DNA of 64,000 bases from Phalacrocorax aristotelis (Eukaryota; Chordata; Aves; Suliformes; Phalacrocoracidae). The stretch covers positions 3,286,001 through 3,350,000 of the forward strand of contig NC_134297.1 in the NCBI RefSeq assembly GCF_949628215.1, read 5' to 3'. Shown here in pieces: positions 23,676-35,640 of the stretch (position 1 is the first letter of the stretch; the number at the start of each line of letters is the position of its first letter). A model generated the notes under the pieces. That model was not told the DNA's origin. It saw only the letters and a program-made list of their open reading frames with translations, and made no database searches. The position numbers and the translations under genes are program-made.

Positions 23676-26600
23676 CTGTAAAACAAGAGCATCCAGTTCA
23701 GCAGTCGGCTCCTGATGAGCTGGCTCAAACGCCTGTGCCTGGCATTGCTCTATGAAACAGTCCCCACCAATTTGAAAGCAGTCTCAAACCAGAAATCTGG
23801 GTCCAGGGAGTAGCGGAGAGCCTGGTCTTTTTTCTCTTGCGTTCTAGGGAAGCGTGAATAGACTTCTCATTTAGAGAACAAAGCGCTTTCACTGCCACAG
23901 AGCTGTCTTTAGGTGCATTCAATTGCCAACTCAGGTTTGTCTACTCGACATGACTATTCTGCAAAGAGACCTGCAGGCAGAGGCTTGGATTAAATGCTCA
24001 AGAGACACAAGCAGAGGAACATTTCTTGTTCAAGCACACGTTGCCTCGGCCACCATGACAGGGATGTGCTCCGGGGTTTCACTAGGACATCATGCTGTGA
24101 TGCAGACTAGTGCTGTTGTACCCTGTTTGTGAGACATTGGACTCCCAGAAGAGTGAAAAAGAGATGAATACTTTGAGCTGTTATGCTGCCATCCTGTGGA
24201 CTGCTTTTCTATTTAAGCAGTGTTTCTATTTAAGCAGTTCTCCCTCCCTCTGGGTGCTGAGTCCCTTCTATTCCTCATTCAAAGACTTCCAAAAGCACAA
24301 GATGATCTTTCCAACCTCATCCTGGCTTTGGCCAAACTGTTCGCGACAACAGGAGAAGAAAACTCAGTGGAAGAGGACAGAAAGGAGTGTCGAGCAGTTG
24401 AACAGCTTGTTCCTCTATCTTTTAGACAGCATTTGAAACCTTTTATGTCTCCCCTCTGCCTCATTATGTCATCCCCGCAGACAGATGCTCTGTGATACTG
24501 TCTTTAATGACAAAAGCAGTGGAAGTCTCCTTGTATTTAAGCAGGGCTTAAAAACCTATAGGTTCAGCTCAAATCCAAGCAGTTTCTAGTATGGGCTGCT
24601 GCAATTAGCGCAGAGCACTGCTTGGGTAGCATTCCTCAATGCAGCAAACAGACTTGCCACTATGGCCTCAGGCAGAATTTGCAGTGATCCAACCTAGCAA
24701 GAAAAAGGGTGTGTTACAAAACTATCATGAGTTATTCAAGGATTCTGTTCCTATTATGCAATGCAAAGGGTGGTCCTCTTTCTTCTTATCCCATTTTGTG
24801 GAATTCCTTAGAAAAGATGCAATTGGAGGCAGCGCTGGACTTCTGCATGACACATTGATAGAGCACAGAAGGCTCTAGAGAGTTAAATGATTATGGGTAT
24901 ATTGCATTATTCATTGGATATCCTTTGGTAGCCAGCATGCAAGCTAAGTGGGTCATGTCTCCTGTTTTGCCTACTGATTCATTCTGTTCCCAAAGTCCCC
25001 ATCAGTGTGGTTTCAACAGCCGGTTGCCTTCTATCAAAATGTTCCCATAAGGGCTCATGCTTGGGCCCTCACCCTGGTGGAGAATCCAGTGTTGTTCAAT
25101 CCCCATTTCAGCAAAGACCGTGGGTGCAATCACGTGCAAAGAAGTAACTTTGTTGGTAGAAAATATAGAATGAGTAGTTTTGGAAGGCAACATGACTGCG
25201 CTCTCAGGAAAATGTAGGTGTATAGGTGGCACAAGCGTTCCCCCAGTATTTGTATATTCGAAAGCCCATTGCAGGAAGCAGCAAGCTGCTGCACAACCCT
25301 CACGCTACTCTTTAGCTGACTGCATACAGCAAATGTCCCCTCTGGCTCTAATAAAGAGCACTAAATCAGAAACCCTGTACCTAGCAGTCCCTGTCTCTTG
25401 TCACACCCTTCAGGAGGTTGGGACGCTGGATCTCAGCTGGGAGGCAGGAACCCCCTGCTCCCAGGTCTCACCAGCTGATCCTCCAGAGAGGAGCAAAGAA
25501 GTTGAGGCACTATGGTCCAGAGCGGTGAGCAGCCAGGCTATGCCATGCTATGGCACTGCCACAAATGGCTTCCGCCACGTCAGGTTTCAGCCCTGTTCCA
25601 GACACAGATGGGAGTGGTGATGGCAGAATGGCACTGTCTGCTGTGATCTTCCCATCACCACCCCCCGCTGCCCCCACGCCCCCACCTCTTCAAATGCATG
25701 TTGGGCTATTTCCACCTGAACCCAAAGCCCCACGTTTTGGGTAGAAATGGGTTCAGCCCATGCAATTTTAGAACTCACTTTCCACCATCCTTTAAGGTTG
25801 AAAACAGTTTTGGATGGAGGGCTGAGACATCGGCAGCTACACTTAGCAGAACATGTGTTTCCCTGATAGCACAGGGCCTGTAAAGCCCTGAAGCAGCTGG
25901 GGCAGAACAGCAGCTGTAATAATCCAGGCAGTGTTTGGAGACAGGTTCTGTGCAAAATGAACCCACCACTGGCAAAATGCCCCTCTGCAGCCTCTAATGA
26001 AGAGGGTGCCCTCTAACTCTGGGGGGCCTGCAGGGAACAGTCCTAAAGGCTTGCTGATGCTGAACTGGGAATGTTGCCTCTGCCCTGGCATCTGCTCCAA
26101 ACGGCGTCCTTACCCCCACGGCGCCAGGCAGGGCGGCCAGTGAGCTGCCAGGCGTGGGCTGAGAACCGAGGAGAAGGGCAGAGTGGAGATCCAGACAAAG
26201 GGCTCAGTGTTGGGATCTGGGTTATCCCCATAAAACCCTAACGACAAAGCAGGCAACACCACACTTCAAATACGCCTTCAGAGGAGTGCCACTGCTAATT
26301 GCTGTGTATCCCTTTGCCCTGCCCTCCCTCTGGCTCTGCAGAGCAGCAGCTGTAAACACCTGGCAAATCCAGGCAGGGCCTTGCTCTCTAGGGACCAGAG
26401 GAAATTTGGTTCCCTATTTTGTGCTACCCTCTCTGTTCTTTTGTTTCTACAGGCATTGCTTTGCCTATGCTTTTAGCACTCTGATTCTTGCTCTAGAGAT
26501 CCTGCCACTAATTTAGAAGCAGCTGCCATTTTACAACTGAATGTGTTGAAACAGTCATTCACTCGAAAGGCTCATCCTGTAATGTTCGTGTAACAATTGG

Positions 26601-27135
26601 GACATAAGCAAATCACCAGGGCTCTTGTTGTCAGTGTCAGAGCTCATAAAAGAACCCCAGACTCCTGCTTTTTTTTAGGACACATTCCTCACTTCTTCAA
26701 TCCTTTCCCTGTAGGGAAAAAGTATGTTTTCTGGTGAAAGTAAAATCCTAATGCAGAGCAAGCCTAGTGTAGCTTTCATACTTGATACCACAGTAGGGTA
26801 AGCCTCTGGTAGAGAATAACACTTACTTCAACCCAGTCACACATGTTAAAACCCCCCTATATTCACAAACCACATGCTTTCAAGAGTCAGGCTGCTCCAG
26901 CTCCCCCCCATGGAGTTGAGAACCTTTGCTGCCTTGTCTGAGATGAAAAGGCAAAAACTTCTCAAAGCTCTGTAGGCTGGAGAGAAGACCTGGCATAAAC
27001 AAAAGCAGAGGGACTTATCTTGTCCAGGGAACAGCAGGAAATATGAGGGAAAGCAAATTTTGGGTCAAATTATTGATGAAGTTCCTTTCTTACACTGTGT
27101 TTGGAGGAAACCTGACCACCATTAGGGTGCCATAC
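23676..27135 (-). other. TRIM29 intron(s) where exon 6 is expected
   Basis: 3.5 kb between located exons 5 and 7. Human TRIM29 has about 30 residues between the blocks these exons encode, so one small phase 1/phase 1 exon is expected here. I scanned both the coding pattern and the splice context and found no convincing candidate. Exons 5 and 7 are phase compatible without it. Confidence 0.5.
24206..24239 (+). repeat. Tandem duplication, 17 bp x 2
   Basis: A 17-bp unit beginning TTTCTATTTAAGCAGT is present twice in direct succession with one final mismatch. It looks like a recent small tandem duplication in the TRIM29 intron upstream of exon 7. Confidence 0.85.
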
Positions 27136-27219
27136 CTTTGGGAGACAGGAACATGGAAAATCTCTTCAAGTTGTCAGGCTGGTTCCACTCGTAGTTGTTC
27201 ATCATGTACCGGTGGTCAC
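27136..27219 (-). CDS. TRIM29: TRIM29 coding exon 5
   Basis: 84 nt, phase 1 at both ends. The acceptor is TTCTCCAG| and the donor is AAAG|GTATGG. The split glycine codon is followed by DHRYMMNNYEWN and, further on, by KRFSMFLSPKG. This corresponds to the human block that begins GDHRYVNNYTNS and ends YSMYLTPKG. The middle is a few residues shorter than human, so the exon is recognisable but divergent. Confidence 0.88.
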
Positions 27220-27782
27220 CTGGAGAAGCAGAGCAGGACATGAGCTGGAAGAGGTAGTTTGGTGGCCTTGAGAGGGACGGGAGGAGGGGAAAGAGGATAA
27301 CAGACTAGAATTGCATCCTCAAGTGCTGCAGGAGAGATGGTTCTGCCTTTTGAAAACAAGTTCCTCTCTTTTTGTAGTTCCTCTGCAGGACTCTGGCTGG
27401 GAGGTAAAGCAGTGCTGTAGCTGCCCAGAGGTTCAGCCTGGGATAAAAAAGCTCCCTTAGATGCATAGCATAGCTGAAGCATTTGGCCATTCAGTTGATA
27501 TGCTATCTGCTAAAAATCCATAGGGAGACTTGTGAGGGTTCAGGCATTTTCCTGTCAAAATACTGCCGTGTGGCTAAAAATGTATCCTGCTTCAAAGTGG
27601 TGGTTTGTGTTTGGCTTTTTTTGTGTGTCTAACCTATGCACAGAGCTGGCTTTCAACCAGCAGACCTTGAACTGCCAGTATTACAAAGCTCAAGAAAGTC
27701 AGTGTTGGGAGGGCTTAATGTAATGGTTTGTTCAATTTTTAAAGAAAGGTGCTAAACCTGAGTTGCAAACAGCTCTAGCTTC

Positions 27783-27810
27783 CTTGGACAAGGGGTCTTG
27801 GACAAGGGCC
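27783..27810 (+). repeat. Tandem duplication, 14 bp x 2
   Basis: The unit CTTGGACAAGGGGT is followed at once by a copy differing in its last two bases. It lies in TRIM29 intron 4 and has no evident function. Confidence 0.85.
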
Positions 27811-29918
27811 TTTGGTTCAGGCTTCATGCAAAGTGGATGAAAACTACTCTTTACGCACCCTGGTTTTGGTCTTCCAACTCTGATCCACAGAAAATGGTGC
27901 TCTATCAGTACAGCTGTTCATAAAAATACTTTCTTTTAAGGCCTCAAGTATTATATAAACCCATTGTTCTCTGCAAAGGGGTAAATTTGGTTCCCCTGTT
28001 AAAATGGTTCCATTCTTTGATTCTTAAGTTACTGAACAAACTTTTATGTTATTTCTCCAATTTATTTCTGTGTTGTTTAAAATCCCTGGATGCTCTCTGA
28101 TTATTTGCCTCCTTGCCACACTACTAAGTAGGTACCTGTTATGACAACTAAAAGAAAGTGGATTCCCTTTGGAGTCTGCTATTAAGCAGGTTTCATTCCA
28201 TTAATATAATATTTCTTCCTGGGAAGTTCTTTACGCTAGAAGATCAAGCCAGTTGCAAATGAATTTGTTGCAATGACTCAGGGGGAGTCGGAGTTAATTA
28301 AATCCATTAAGTAATTGTGGAGTTATTTCCTTGCAGTCACTAGATGCAGAGTGCTGTCCTCTTTCAAATGTAACTGTGGTTTGAAAAACGGAGAGCTCTG
28401 AAATTTGAGGCTCACCTTAAATAACATTTCCCAACTGAGTGGATACCACTGTTGTTCTCATTAGGCAGGCCCCAAGCTGTGTCCATTAAATACCTGGTAA
28501 AGTTTCTGAAAGTGCCCAGGTTTCTGGCAACAGTTGCCCTGCTCGCAAATGTTTTGGCATCTGAGTCCCACGGATTCTAAGTACCATTGAGGACTTCTGG
28601 CATCAGTAACATGGAGGGGACCCTAATTAAAAGTGACCAAGAAGTAGCCAGTCTTTATACAGAGCTACTAGAACTGAACATATGCATACTCCTGTTGGGT
28701 TGTACAAATGGCCAAGTAAAATGTATTTGTTTCAGGACTGGCAAAAAACAGCTCAGCAGATGGAAGTTAACTTCCTAAGCAACGGTAACTTGAATGCAAA
28801 GTGCTTTTATGCCACTCTTCTAGTTTTCATAAGTGCTGTGAGTAGTCAGGAATCCTAAACCCCTTTGGCATTATGCCATCCAGAGTTTGGAAATTCTACA
28901 AATTGCCAGGTGACCAAAGAAGGAACAGAAATGTAAAAAAGTGATTTTTGGATCTGAGCTGCTTCTCATCTACTTGCATTAAGTTATGGCCAAATTTCTC
29001 AGCAAACCTTAGCACATGGAGTGTTGAGAATCTGACCAGGAACACTGCAGTATTAAGTGTTGGAAGACAAGTAATATTCACTTCCTGGTACTACTTTAAG
29101 GATACAGAGAGTTTAAAAATCTGGCTTTAGCTATGCATTGTCAACACTTTGAACGTGATTCCTGACTTTTCTGAAAGGTTGGTTCTCTGGACCAGAAATA
29201 CCTGGTCTGTCTAATTCATGTCTAATGGGGAATGATGGTACTAGATAAACATTAATGAACTGTTTGCAGTGCAGTCTCCCTGGGGCCAGCGACTTACTCT
29301 TTCTGTCCATAGTGTAGGAAGGCAGCAGGCTATCATTTGATGCATACTAGTGATTCCCATCACAGATCTAAACATACTCTGGTCCTGTGTCACCTTCATT
29401 CTTATTGATTTAGATTTTGAACGCCAGACAGGCTGATTCACAAAACCCAGGCTCTGAAAAACATTAGCGTATTGACCAATAACTGAACCCATGTTGTTCT
29501 GACTTCTATGGATCTTTTCAGTGGACTGCTTTTTGTCTGGGGTTTTGGGTTTGGGGGTTTTTTTGGCTGTTTCTTCCCTTCCTCCTTTATCATATCATCT
29601 TGCAATGTGGATCTGTCTTTTCTGGAAGGAAGTTGGAGTGATTTGCATGGCTGTTGCCCAGGAAAAAAGGTGGTATGTTAATATGAGAGGAATGTCTACT
29701 AAGTACTATGAATTTGAATGAAATAACAGTGCTCTTTCAGATTTGCAGCAGAGTTTCTCATCTGCTTGTGTTGTATGAACTGGACTTGGGATTATTCCTG
29801 CATCTTTTCAAGTCACACATCCTCGTGGACAACAGGGTGCAATTTATCCTCATGTTACCTATCCAGCTTCTTGACCTTTATTGTTCTGGTATCTGGGGTT
29901 CCATAATTATTAATAGTT

Positions 29919-30095
29919 TATATCCTTATAGCAGCCCAGTGAGATAACAATTAATTCTGATCTCTATTGTTCTTAGTGCAAGAGGTCAATTAATGGGATT
30001 AAGTAACTTGCCCAAGGTTACAAAGGCTGTTTGTGGGAGAGCTGGGAAGTGAACCTCAGTTGTGGAGTCCCATTCTAGTGCCCTGTCCTCCTAAT
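29919..30095 (+). repeat. MIR-type SINE, nearly full core
   Basis: The clearest old SINE in the window: CCTTATAGCAGCCCAGTGAG, then TTAAGTAACTTGCCCAAGGT, then GGGAGAGCTGGGAAGTGAAC, then CCCATTCTAGTGCCCTGTCC. These correspond in order to the MIR core and tail phrases. Located in TRIM29 intron 4. Confidence 0.65.
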
Positions 30096-31140
30096 CTTAT
30101 GTGTGAGCTTGCAAGACAAGTCCTTTCTGCAGAGCTAATTGGGAGACACAGAAAGTAAGTGTGTTCTAAAATGCAGAAGATTCCCTTCAGTGCTGTGGTA
30201 TTGACCATGACCTCTCTATTCACATAAGAAAGATCACCCATCCTTAAACATCACTGAAGTGTGGGGACCATTTGGCACTGCACGTTCGTTGAACACCCTG
30301 GCTCAGGGCAGGCAGGAAACAAACCTCTCCCTAGTGGAACGTGCAGAGAAGCATGATCAGAGAGAGTTATGCCGGTTCAAGTCATAGGTTATCCTGAACA
30401 CCAAAATGGACACCTTCTTACTTGGAAAATCTGGTATTAGCTTTTCAGCAACAGGTGCTTGCAGGGTATTTCATGTTCCAGCCAGGCAAGCAGTGGCTGG
30501 AACAGGCTGTTTTAAAATAGTATGTCATACCAGCACAGCAAATGTGCTAACCAAGCTGTACAAATAGGCTAATTACAGGATTTCAAAATTGCCATGCTGG
30601 GGTGGCTACCTTCACAGTGGCAGAAATGCCACTGCCTTCTCAATTTACCTAGTGAGCCACTGAGTTGCCTTAGTATACCTGTGCAGTCTTCCACGTAGAA
30701 ACTGTCGTGCTAAGCTTGCAGGAGCTTGTTGGAGCCTGTCACAAGGCAGAGTGTCCCTGCTGGTCTCTTGCAGGAAGGAAAGGTCAGTGTTCTCCACCCC
30801 CAAAAGAAGTGTTGCTCTGAAGTCCCACGCGGGACGTGGCTGAACCAATTAAACACTGTGAGGCCATAATGCAAAACAGGGAAGCAGGGCTAGTTTGGAC
30901 CCCTGGGTCCAAACACATGAGATACTTTAAATCCCTGGCAGTTCAACTGGCTCCAGCCCCACATAGGTCTGGTAGGACAGCTCTGATATTCCAGAACGAG
31001 TTTCAGCTGCCCGTAGTGTTTCTCCCACTTTCCTTAGGTCCTTGCTTACTTTATCCTGTGTGAAAGCACACCCATCACACATCATCTCCTCTGACCCTGA
31101 GCTAGGGTTTGCCCAGAGAGGGAGATCTCTGATACTCTAC

Positions 31141-31339
31141 CATTCTCCATGTGGTTCCTCTCTATGAAGTTGCGGCCAAGGTCGGCCTTGCAGATCTTCT
31201 CTACATGCCTCATGCAGACGTTTAGGAGGTCATCTCTGAGGAGTCCCATAGATGGGCTCATGCTCTCCCCTTCAAGCAGCACACTGTATGTTGGGAGTGA
31301 TGGAGGGGGGACATAATTCCGCATCAAAGCCCCAAACTC
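31141..31339 (-). CDS. TRIM29: TRIM29 coding exon 4: post-coiled-coil region
   Basis: 199 nt, phase 0 in and phase 1 out (G|GTAGAG donor; TTTTTGACAG acceptor). It begins EFGALMRNYVPPP, a short proline-rich linker, and ends with RNFIERNHMENG just before the donor. The segment LLNVCMRHVEKICKADL is one of the most conserved parts of TRIM29 outside the B-box. TRIM29 has no B30.2/SPRY domain; this region and the following exons replace it. Confidence 0.93.
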
Positions 31340-31705
31340 CTGTCAAAAAGAAGGGAGGAGAGGTTACTGAGAAACATGAGAGACAGAGACTAGATCCTAG
31401 GGAACTGGCTAATGTTAGGCTCCAAATAGTATGAAGTGCAAAGGAGAATAGTGAATATGAAGGGGGCAGACAAATGTTCTGTCTGTGAGCTGTAGCCATC
31501 TACAAAAAATCAGGTGTTGACACGCCTAAGTTCATTCTTCACCTACCAGAGCAGACACAGCTTCAAATGTCAGGGTTGGTCCTTGCTATACACGTGCATT
31601 GAACTGGAGAAGAATAACAGACCTTACAGCAGCTTGGGATTTTCTTTGGGACAAATCATGTCCTCATGGGGGGAAAAAAGGAAAGGGAAATGAGATCTCA
31701 GTTAC

Positions 31706-31939
31706 CTGCAGGAAGAGCACGGAGTCACTGATCTGGTGGATCTGCTCCCTGTTCTCCTTGTCCTCCCGCAGAAGCTTTGCCCGCTCTTCCAGCTCATCCA
31801 CAATTTCTTTCACATTCTCTGATGCAATCTTTTCCCTCTGGTCCAGGGCAGCCTTCACTTCATCCCTCTGCCTCTCCAGGTCGCGGATCAGCTCTTTGAA
31901 ATGCTGGTCCACTGTGGCTTTCTCATTGGTGGTGTAGTT
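31706..31939 (-). CDS. TRIM29: TRIM29 coding exon 3: main coiled coil
   Basis: 234 nt (78 codons), the usual TRIM second coiled-coil exon size. The acceptor is a good pyrimidine tract plus CTGCAG, and the donor is CTGCAG|GTAACT; both ends are phase 0. It begins NYTTNEKATVDQHFKELIRD and ends SDSVLFLQ, with regularly spaced Leu/Ile/Val and many charged residues, as expected for a long coiled coil. It matches human TRIM29 across its whole length. The following intron is only 366 nt. Confidence 0.94.
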
Positions 31940-32444
31940 CTGCAGAGGGAAGGGGCAAAGAGAGGAGGCAGCAGGAAAGATGCAGGAGAAATAAAATATT
32001 AAACTTCGCAGGGAAACACTTGCTAATAGAGGGATATAGAGGAGGATATGTCCAAGCAATCTCAGCATTTAGACTGTGACTATGAGGACTCCAGGTATGT
32101 AAGTCTTAGCACCAGGAAAACCGTACCGAGAGAAGTAATACTCGTTCATGCAATAATTGTGTGTGTGTAATCTACAGGGCATGCGGTCTTCCCGATTATA
32201 AGAAAATATCTTTTATTTCAATTCATGAACTTCTCTTTTAGCTGATATTTAGAAACACTGTTTAACCTTCTAAATCATGGTTCTGTCTCCTTAAGAGTTT
32301 GAGGACTAAATTCCCACCATCTCAAAGGATGAAAGGTGCTGAAATACCTTTTACAAACCTGGCCTCTAGGTCCTTCTGAAACATTTCTCAGAAGGACTGT
32401 ATATGTAACTATATTCAGAGGAAAAATTGCTAGGTCAGATTTCC

Positions 32445-32476
32445 AATAATAATAATAATAGTAATAATAATAATAA
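32445..32476 (+). repeat. (AAT)n microsatellite
   Basis: About ten AAT units interrupted by a single G at 32461, inside TRIM29 intron 2. A simple sequence repeat with no evident function. Confidence 0.95.
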
Positions 32477-33168
32477 AGCAGACAAAAACCAGACCTGGCA
32501 AACCAATGTGTGTGTACCACATAAAAGGGAGAAGAATGACTTTGCCTATTAATATAATGCAAATTTTCTGGGGTGTCTCCAAATAGTGTTTTCACCTCCC
32601 TATTCAGTTGGGGTATAAATGAAAAAAACAGCACCATTTCTATATTCTAACCCTTAGCGTGGTAAAATAATTATAAAGGAGCCCTATATCAGTATGGAAA
32701 TAAGTTGTTTCATTGTAAACAAGATGTTTGTTGGTGTAACTGCATCTGTTCCTGTTCCCTTATCTCTGTTTGGGCAATTCAGAGCCCTTCTGGAGTTTAT
32801 TTTTGTGTGGCCTAGGAGGAAAAAAAAAGCAGCACACCTTTGTTTCCAAGTCAGCCTGGCTACTTGTGATTGAAGAACTACAAGGGACCCAAAGCAGGGA
32901 GGTGCCTTGGATCGTTTTGTAACAAGGCTGTGCTGCTTCTTCTTGATCTCCTGCAGGGTATGTTGCAAGATGACTTCAGTGGGAGTTGTTGTTTCCAAGA
33001 TTTGGCATGAGTGAATTTTGGAGAGTGATGAGATAGAGACTGGATAAAGAAAGGAATGAGTAAGAGCTGGATATGGCAGAGAAATTGAGGAAGGGAGGAT
33101 GTGAGAAAGAAAAGTGACAAGTACAGGAGAAAAAGAGAAGTGAACATAAAAGAATATCCCATACACAC

Positions 33169-33264
33169 CTTGATACGGTCCCTCTCCTTCTGCCACTTAT
33201 CCATTTCATCTTCTACTTCAATGATCTTCAGCTGTAGTTGCTCTTTTTGCAGTGAAAGCTCAGC
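33169..33264 (-). CDS. TRIM29: TRIM29 coding exon 2: coiled-coil start
   Basis: Exactly 96 nt (32 codons), the classic size of the first coiled-coil exon in TRIM genes. It is flanked by TCACAG| and AAG|GTGTGT splice sites and is phase 0 at both ends. It encodes a heptad-rich helix beginning AELSLQKEQLQLK and ending KWQKERDRIK. This is the start of the antiparallel coiled coil by which TRIM proteins dimerise. Agreement with human TRIM29 is almost complete over the first half. Confidence 0.94.
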
Positions 33265-35564
33265 CTGTGAGAAGAGGGGAGTCTCGTGAACTGGGGCTGA
33301 GGGTGGCCTACTTCAAAGAGGCACTGTGCTTCCACTTATGCATTTGGCCCTGAACAATAATAGCTGGGAGGTACAGGTTCCTGGCACTGCTTGAAATGGA
33401 GATCATGTGCTGACACTGGACAAGATCCCAGAGCTTCTGGCTGGGTCAAGAGATTCAGCTCCCTCAGCAAAGACAGCAGCAGAAGCACCCACCTACTAGG
33501 CTACCGTCATGGTGCCGCTTTTAATCACATTAGAGTCATTAGCTGGAGGGGGAAGAGGTCTGTTTCAAAATTCAGCTGTGTATGCAGTGAAGGGCCCATC
33601 CCAGGGTGTGCCTCTGCAGCAATAACAGTTTTCATATAATTATGGAATGACGTTTGACGAGTGTTGCAACAAGAGGATGATGCCTCCGGCAGGAATTCTG
33701 TTTAGGCAGGATTGTGGATTAATTTGCTCTGAATTGAGAGCTTTCATGTTATGATGAAGCTGGGGAATGCTTGGAAAAAAATGAAAAACACAAAAGGAGG
33801 AGGGAGGAGGTGTAGTCAACCATGCTTGGCTTAGATCAGCAACTTCACTGGGATTCATTTGCATTTCGTTTTGCACTGACTTCCCAGGGAAGCTCAGACC
33901 AGACAATTGCATGCAAGGCAGTTCATACAACTGGAGCCTGTGGAGGGCTGGGCAGCCATGCACTGGTGTAACATGCTGGTTGGTGTGCATGCCATGTCTC
34001 TGGATCAGACCAGGACCTGGCTGATTAGTAATGCCTTGCGCCGTTAACTCTGGGCAACCCCTCCCTCGGCTGTTCATATTCACCACATCCCTGCCCAACA
34101 GATCATGACAAAGCCTTTGTTTACGTATTTCAAGATCTTTTTTGCATTTCATGTGTGTACAGATTGGTCACAGCACAACTGTAACTACAGGCAATCTGGC
34201 TATGGGACACTTATCCCCACAGCTCTTCAGGAACTATGCAGTTGGCAGAAATTACCTGTATTCCAAAACTGAGCTATGTCGCATTAGAAAAGTTCTCAAA
34301 ACCCACTGTTCAGGTGGGGTCCTTTGGCAAATGGTTGTATTACCCAAAAGCACTTGCATTTAGGCCAACAGTTAGAGGCAGGAGAGATGAGGGATGGATA
34401 AACCCACTCCCACAGCAATTAACACTGTGAGGTCTCGCTGCTGTTAAAACACAAGGTGTAGTTCCCACTGCTTTGCCGCCCCTCCAAGAACATAATAAAC
34501 ATGAAAACCTGAGTCACCTTTTGTGATCATAGTTGCTCTCAGAGTGGGAGTTTAAAAGTTTTCGATTCTCCATTCAAGGAGTGGCAAACAGCATCATACA
34601 ATGAAGAGCAGGCAACAAACTGTCAAACAGCTCAGACCAAGGAAATCAGCCTGTCAGGGTGCCAGACACCGTAGTGTCTGAACATCCTCTTGAGCTTGAA
34701 TCAAGCACAGCTGCCTCCAAGAGCCATTGACTCTAGCTGTGCCAATTTAGAAAATCTCTATTTATAGAGGGGAAACAATTTGATAGTTGTTTTACTGCCT
34801 TATAAAACAGAAGGGGGAACAAAAAAGGCAAATGTACTTCAAGGTGTCTCAGTGCCACGAGAGCTGCATCCTCATATTGTCATTGTCCTTGTTTGTTGAG
34901 AGTTGGGACAGCACTGGCCCTCTAAATATTATCCATACACCTGGACACCCTTCACTAGTCAACTGAATGCAGTCATGAGCTCATATTCTACAGGGGTTCA
35001 GAGCAGACATGGAAGGGTATCAAGGTGAGAAAATTCACCCTACTACTGATCAAGAGAGTAAAGGCATGAGCTTGATCCTGTAGTTTTCATAATGTCAAGA
35101 CAGTGACTTGGAGGAATGCATGCTTTTTTCCATCCTGATGTGCATTGTGAGGTGCCCTCTGCTTCAAGACACAAAGGTGTGCACTATCTTTGCACAGCAG
35201 GGAAATGCAATGAGATAAAAGCGTTTTAGATCCAGATACCCATCACACTGTAGTAACCAATATGTGAAATTACACTCTAATGCAAGTTGATTTCTTGAGC
35301 CACAGAGCTACATGCAGATGGCATTAATTGTTAGCAAAGTAAAAAGCACCCCTCCTCAGCAATGGGAGATCTTGTTTTCCTCCACATCCCTAAACGTCAG
35401 GACGTTCTTATGACAAGGACATGAGTGAAATCATACAGAGAGGGACTGAAGGGTTTTTTCTGAGAAGAGCAGACCTTTCACAGCCATGCAGATACTCCCA
35501 AACACAAGGGGTTTGAAAAGAAAGGTAACAGGAAAACATTTCAGGTGATGGCTGGAAGGTCGTA

Positions 35565-35640
35565 ATAACAATATTATACTTTTATAGTACTTTTTAATTA
35601 AGATGGGTCTCAAAGGAATTTTGCAAACTATTACTTGCTC
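35565..35640 (+). repeat. Ancient amniote interspersed repeat
   Basis: ACTTTTATAGTACTTTTTAA and GATGGGTCTCAAAGGAATTT resemble the common old amniote phrase 'tttatatagcgcttttcatc...gatctcaaagcactttacaaa'. Lies in TRIM29 intron 1. Confidence 0.45.

Larger units (their letters stand above)
27220..31140 (-). other. TRIM29 intron 4
   Basis: 3.9 kb. Contains the MIR copy at 29.9-30.1 kb, the 14-bp duplication, and an AT-rich stretch at 28.19-28.33 kb with a perfect AP-1 site (TGACTCAG near 28275) and TAATTAAATCCATTAA. AP-1 sites are common in epithelial enhancers, so this stretch is a reasonable enhancer candidate. Confidence 0.5.

Noticed and set aside
25405..25455. Minus-strand phase 1/phase 1 candidate for exon 6 (after GGGAGCAG, ending LLKG)
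   Set aside because: The upstream sequence is purine-rich with no acceptor tract, and the encoded residues do not resemble the expected block; the fit looks like chance.
33640..34152. 170-codon open frame on the minus strand inside TRIM29 intron 1
   Set aside because: No resemblance to TRIM or any other family I know, and no matching splice phase with exons 1 or 2.
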